A stretch of 64,000 nt of DNA from Apodospora peruviana (Eukaryota; Ascomycota; Sordariomycetes; Sordariales; Lasiosphaeriaceae), in contig JAUEDM010000005.1 in NCBI GenBank assembly GCA_033439685.1, positions 2,604,001-2,668,000 on the forward strand, given 5' to 3'. The notes under the pieces are model-generated. The model did not search any database and was not told where the DNA came from. It saw nothing but the letters and a program-made list of their open reading frames with translations. Made by a program: the position numbers and the translations under genes. Within the stretch, counting starts at the first letter, position 1, and each line of letters opens with the position of its first letter. This document shows, piece after piece, positions 63,920-64,000 of this stretch.

Positions 63920-64000
63920 GATATTCGGGACCGAAGAAAAAATAAAGGAGTGTATTTCGGCCGCGTCTCGTCCGCCTGGTTCGGTTCAATGGGTTGAGTG
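63920..64000. other. 5' flank of the FAD oxidase
   Basis: Last 81 bases of the window, the start of the oxidase promoter. Nothing specific seen. Confidence 0.3.

Noticed and set aside
1..64000. CRISPR arrays, rRNA genes, intact transposons or viral genes
   Set aside because: None seen. The repeats found are tandem, degenerate and without spacer structure; no transposase, reverse transcriptase or long terminal repeats were recognised.

Overview
This window is nuclear DNA of a filamentous ascomycete. Genes carry several short introns (about 50-85 nt) with GTRAGT-like donors, CTRAC-like branch sites and YAG acceptors. There is an intron-containing tRNA, a Zn2Cys6 regulator, a G1 (eqolisin) peptidase and a secreted berberine-bridge-type oxidase. 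GC-rich exons alternate with more AT-rich intergenic DNA, and several gene relics carry stops in TpA contexts as RIP would leave. A Sordariomycete, probably Sordariales, is my inference; no species is claimed.

Left part (1-26 kb), mostly conserved housekeeping genes: an Arg/Ser-rich protein with a conserved fungal C-terminal domain (296-2072, +); homocitrate synthase of the alpha-aminoadipate lysine pathway, with eight exons including an 8-nt one (3402-5233, -); a TANGO2/NRDE protein (7042-8277, +); a degenerate ~155-bp tandem array (9105-10060); an unnamed fungal family protein with two perfect palindromes (11068-12537, +), followed by decayed inverted pieces of itself; TFIIH subunit TFB2 (15040-16598, -) divergent from a hotdog acyl-CoA thioesterase (17138-18071, +); a tRNA (18428-18524, -); a copper amine oxidase (20311-22553, +); and a secreted glutamic peptidase (25329-26171, +).

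Middle part (26.5-38.7 kb), accessory: a broken RNase H-like gene, then five co-oriented, intronless genes for charged, low-complexity, probably disordered proteins (28665, 31514, 34349, 36244, 37793). The last two lie in a direct tandem duplication of about 1.53-1.55 kb that includes leader and 3' flank. The third shares promoter and C-terminal features with them. This is the least explained gene set in the window.

Right part (38.7-64 kb): a Zn2Cys6 regulator with a 17-nt exon (38731-41469, -); fumarylacetoacetase of tyrosine breakdown (42198-43560, -); a short-chain dehydrogenase (44266-45419, +); an acidic-tailed unknown protein (46150-47724, +); a two-F-box Cys-rich protein whose last ~110 bp are repeated twice downstream (50064-51716, +); an F-box-like gene in two reading frames (52222-54362, -); an unknown coiled-coil-like protein (56242-56937, -); a gene graveyard with a NOP56 fragment interrupted by a 151-bp insertion (58.2-62 kb); and a secreted FAD oxidase (62195-63919, -).

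Coding coordinates of multi-exon genes come from splice signals read by eye and checked for phase. Functions come from recognised motifs, not searches.
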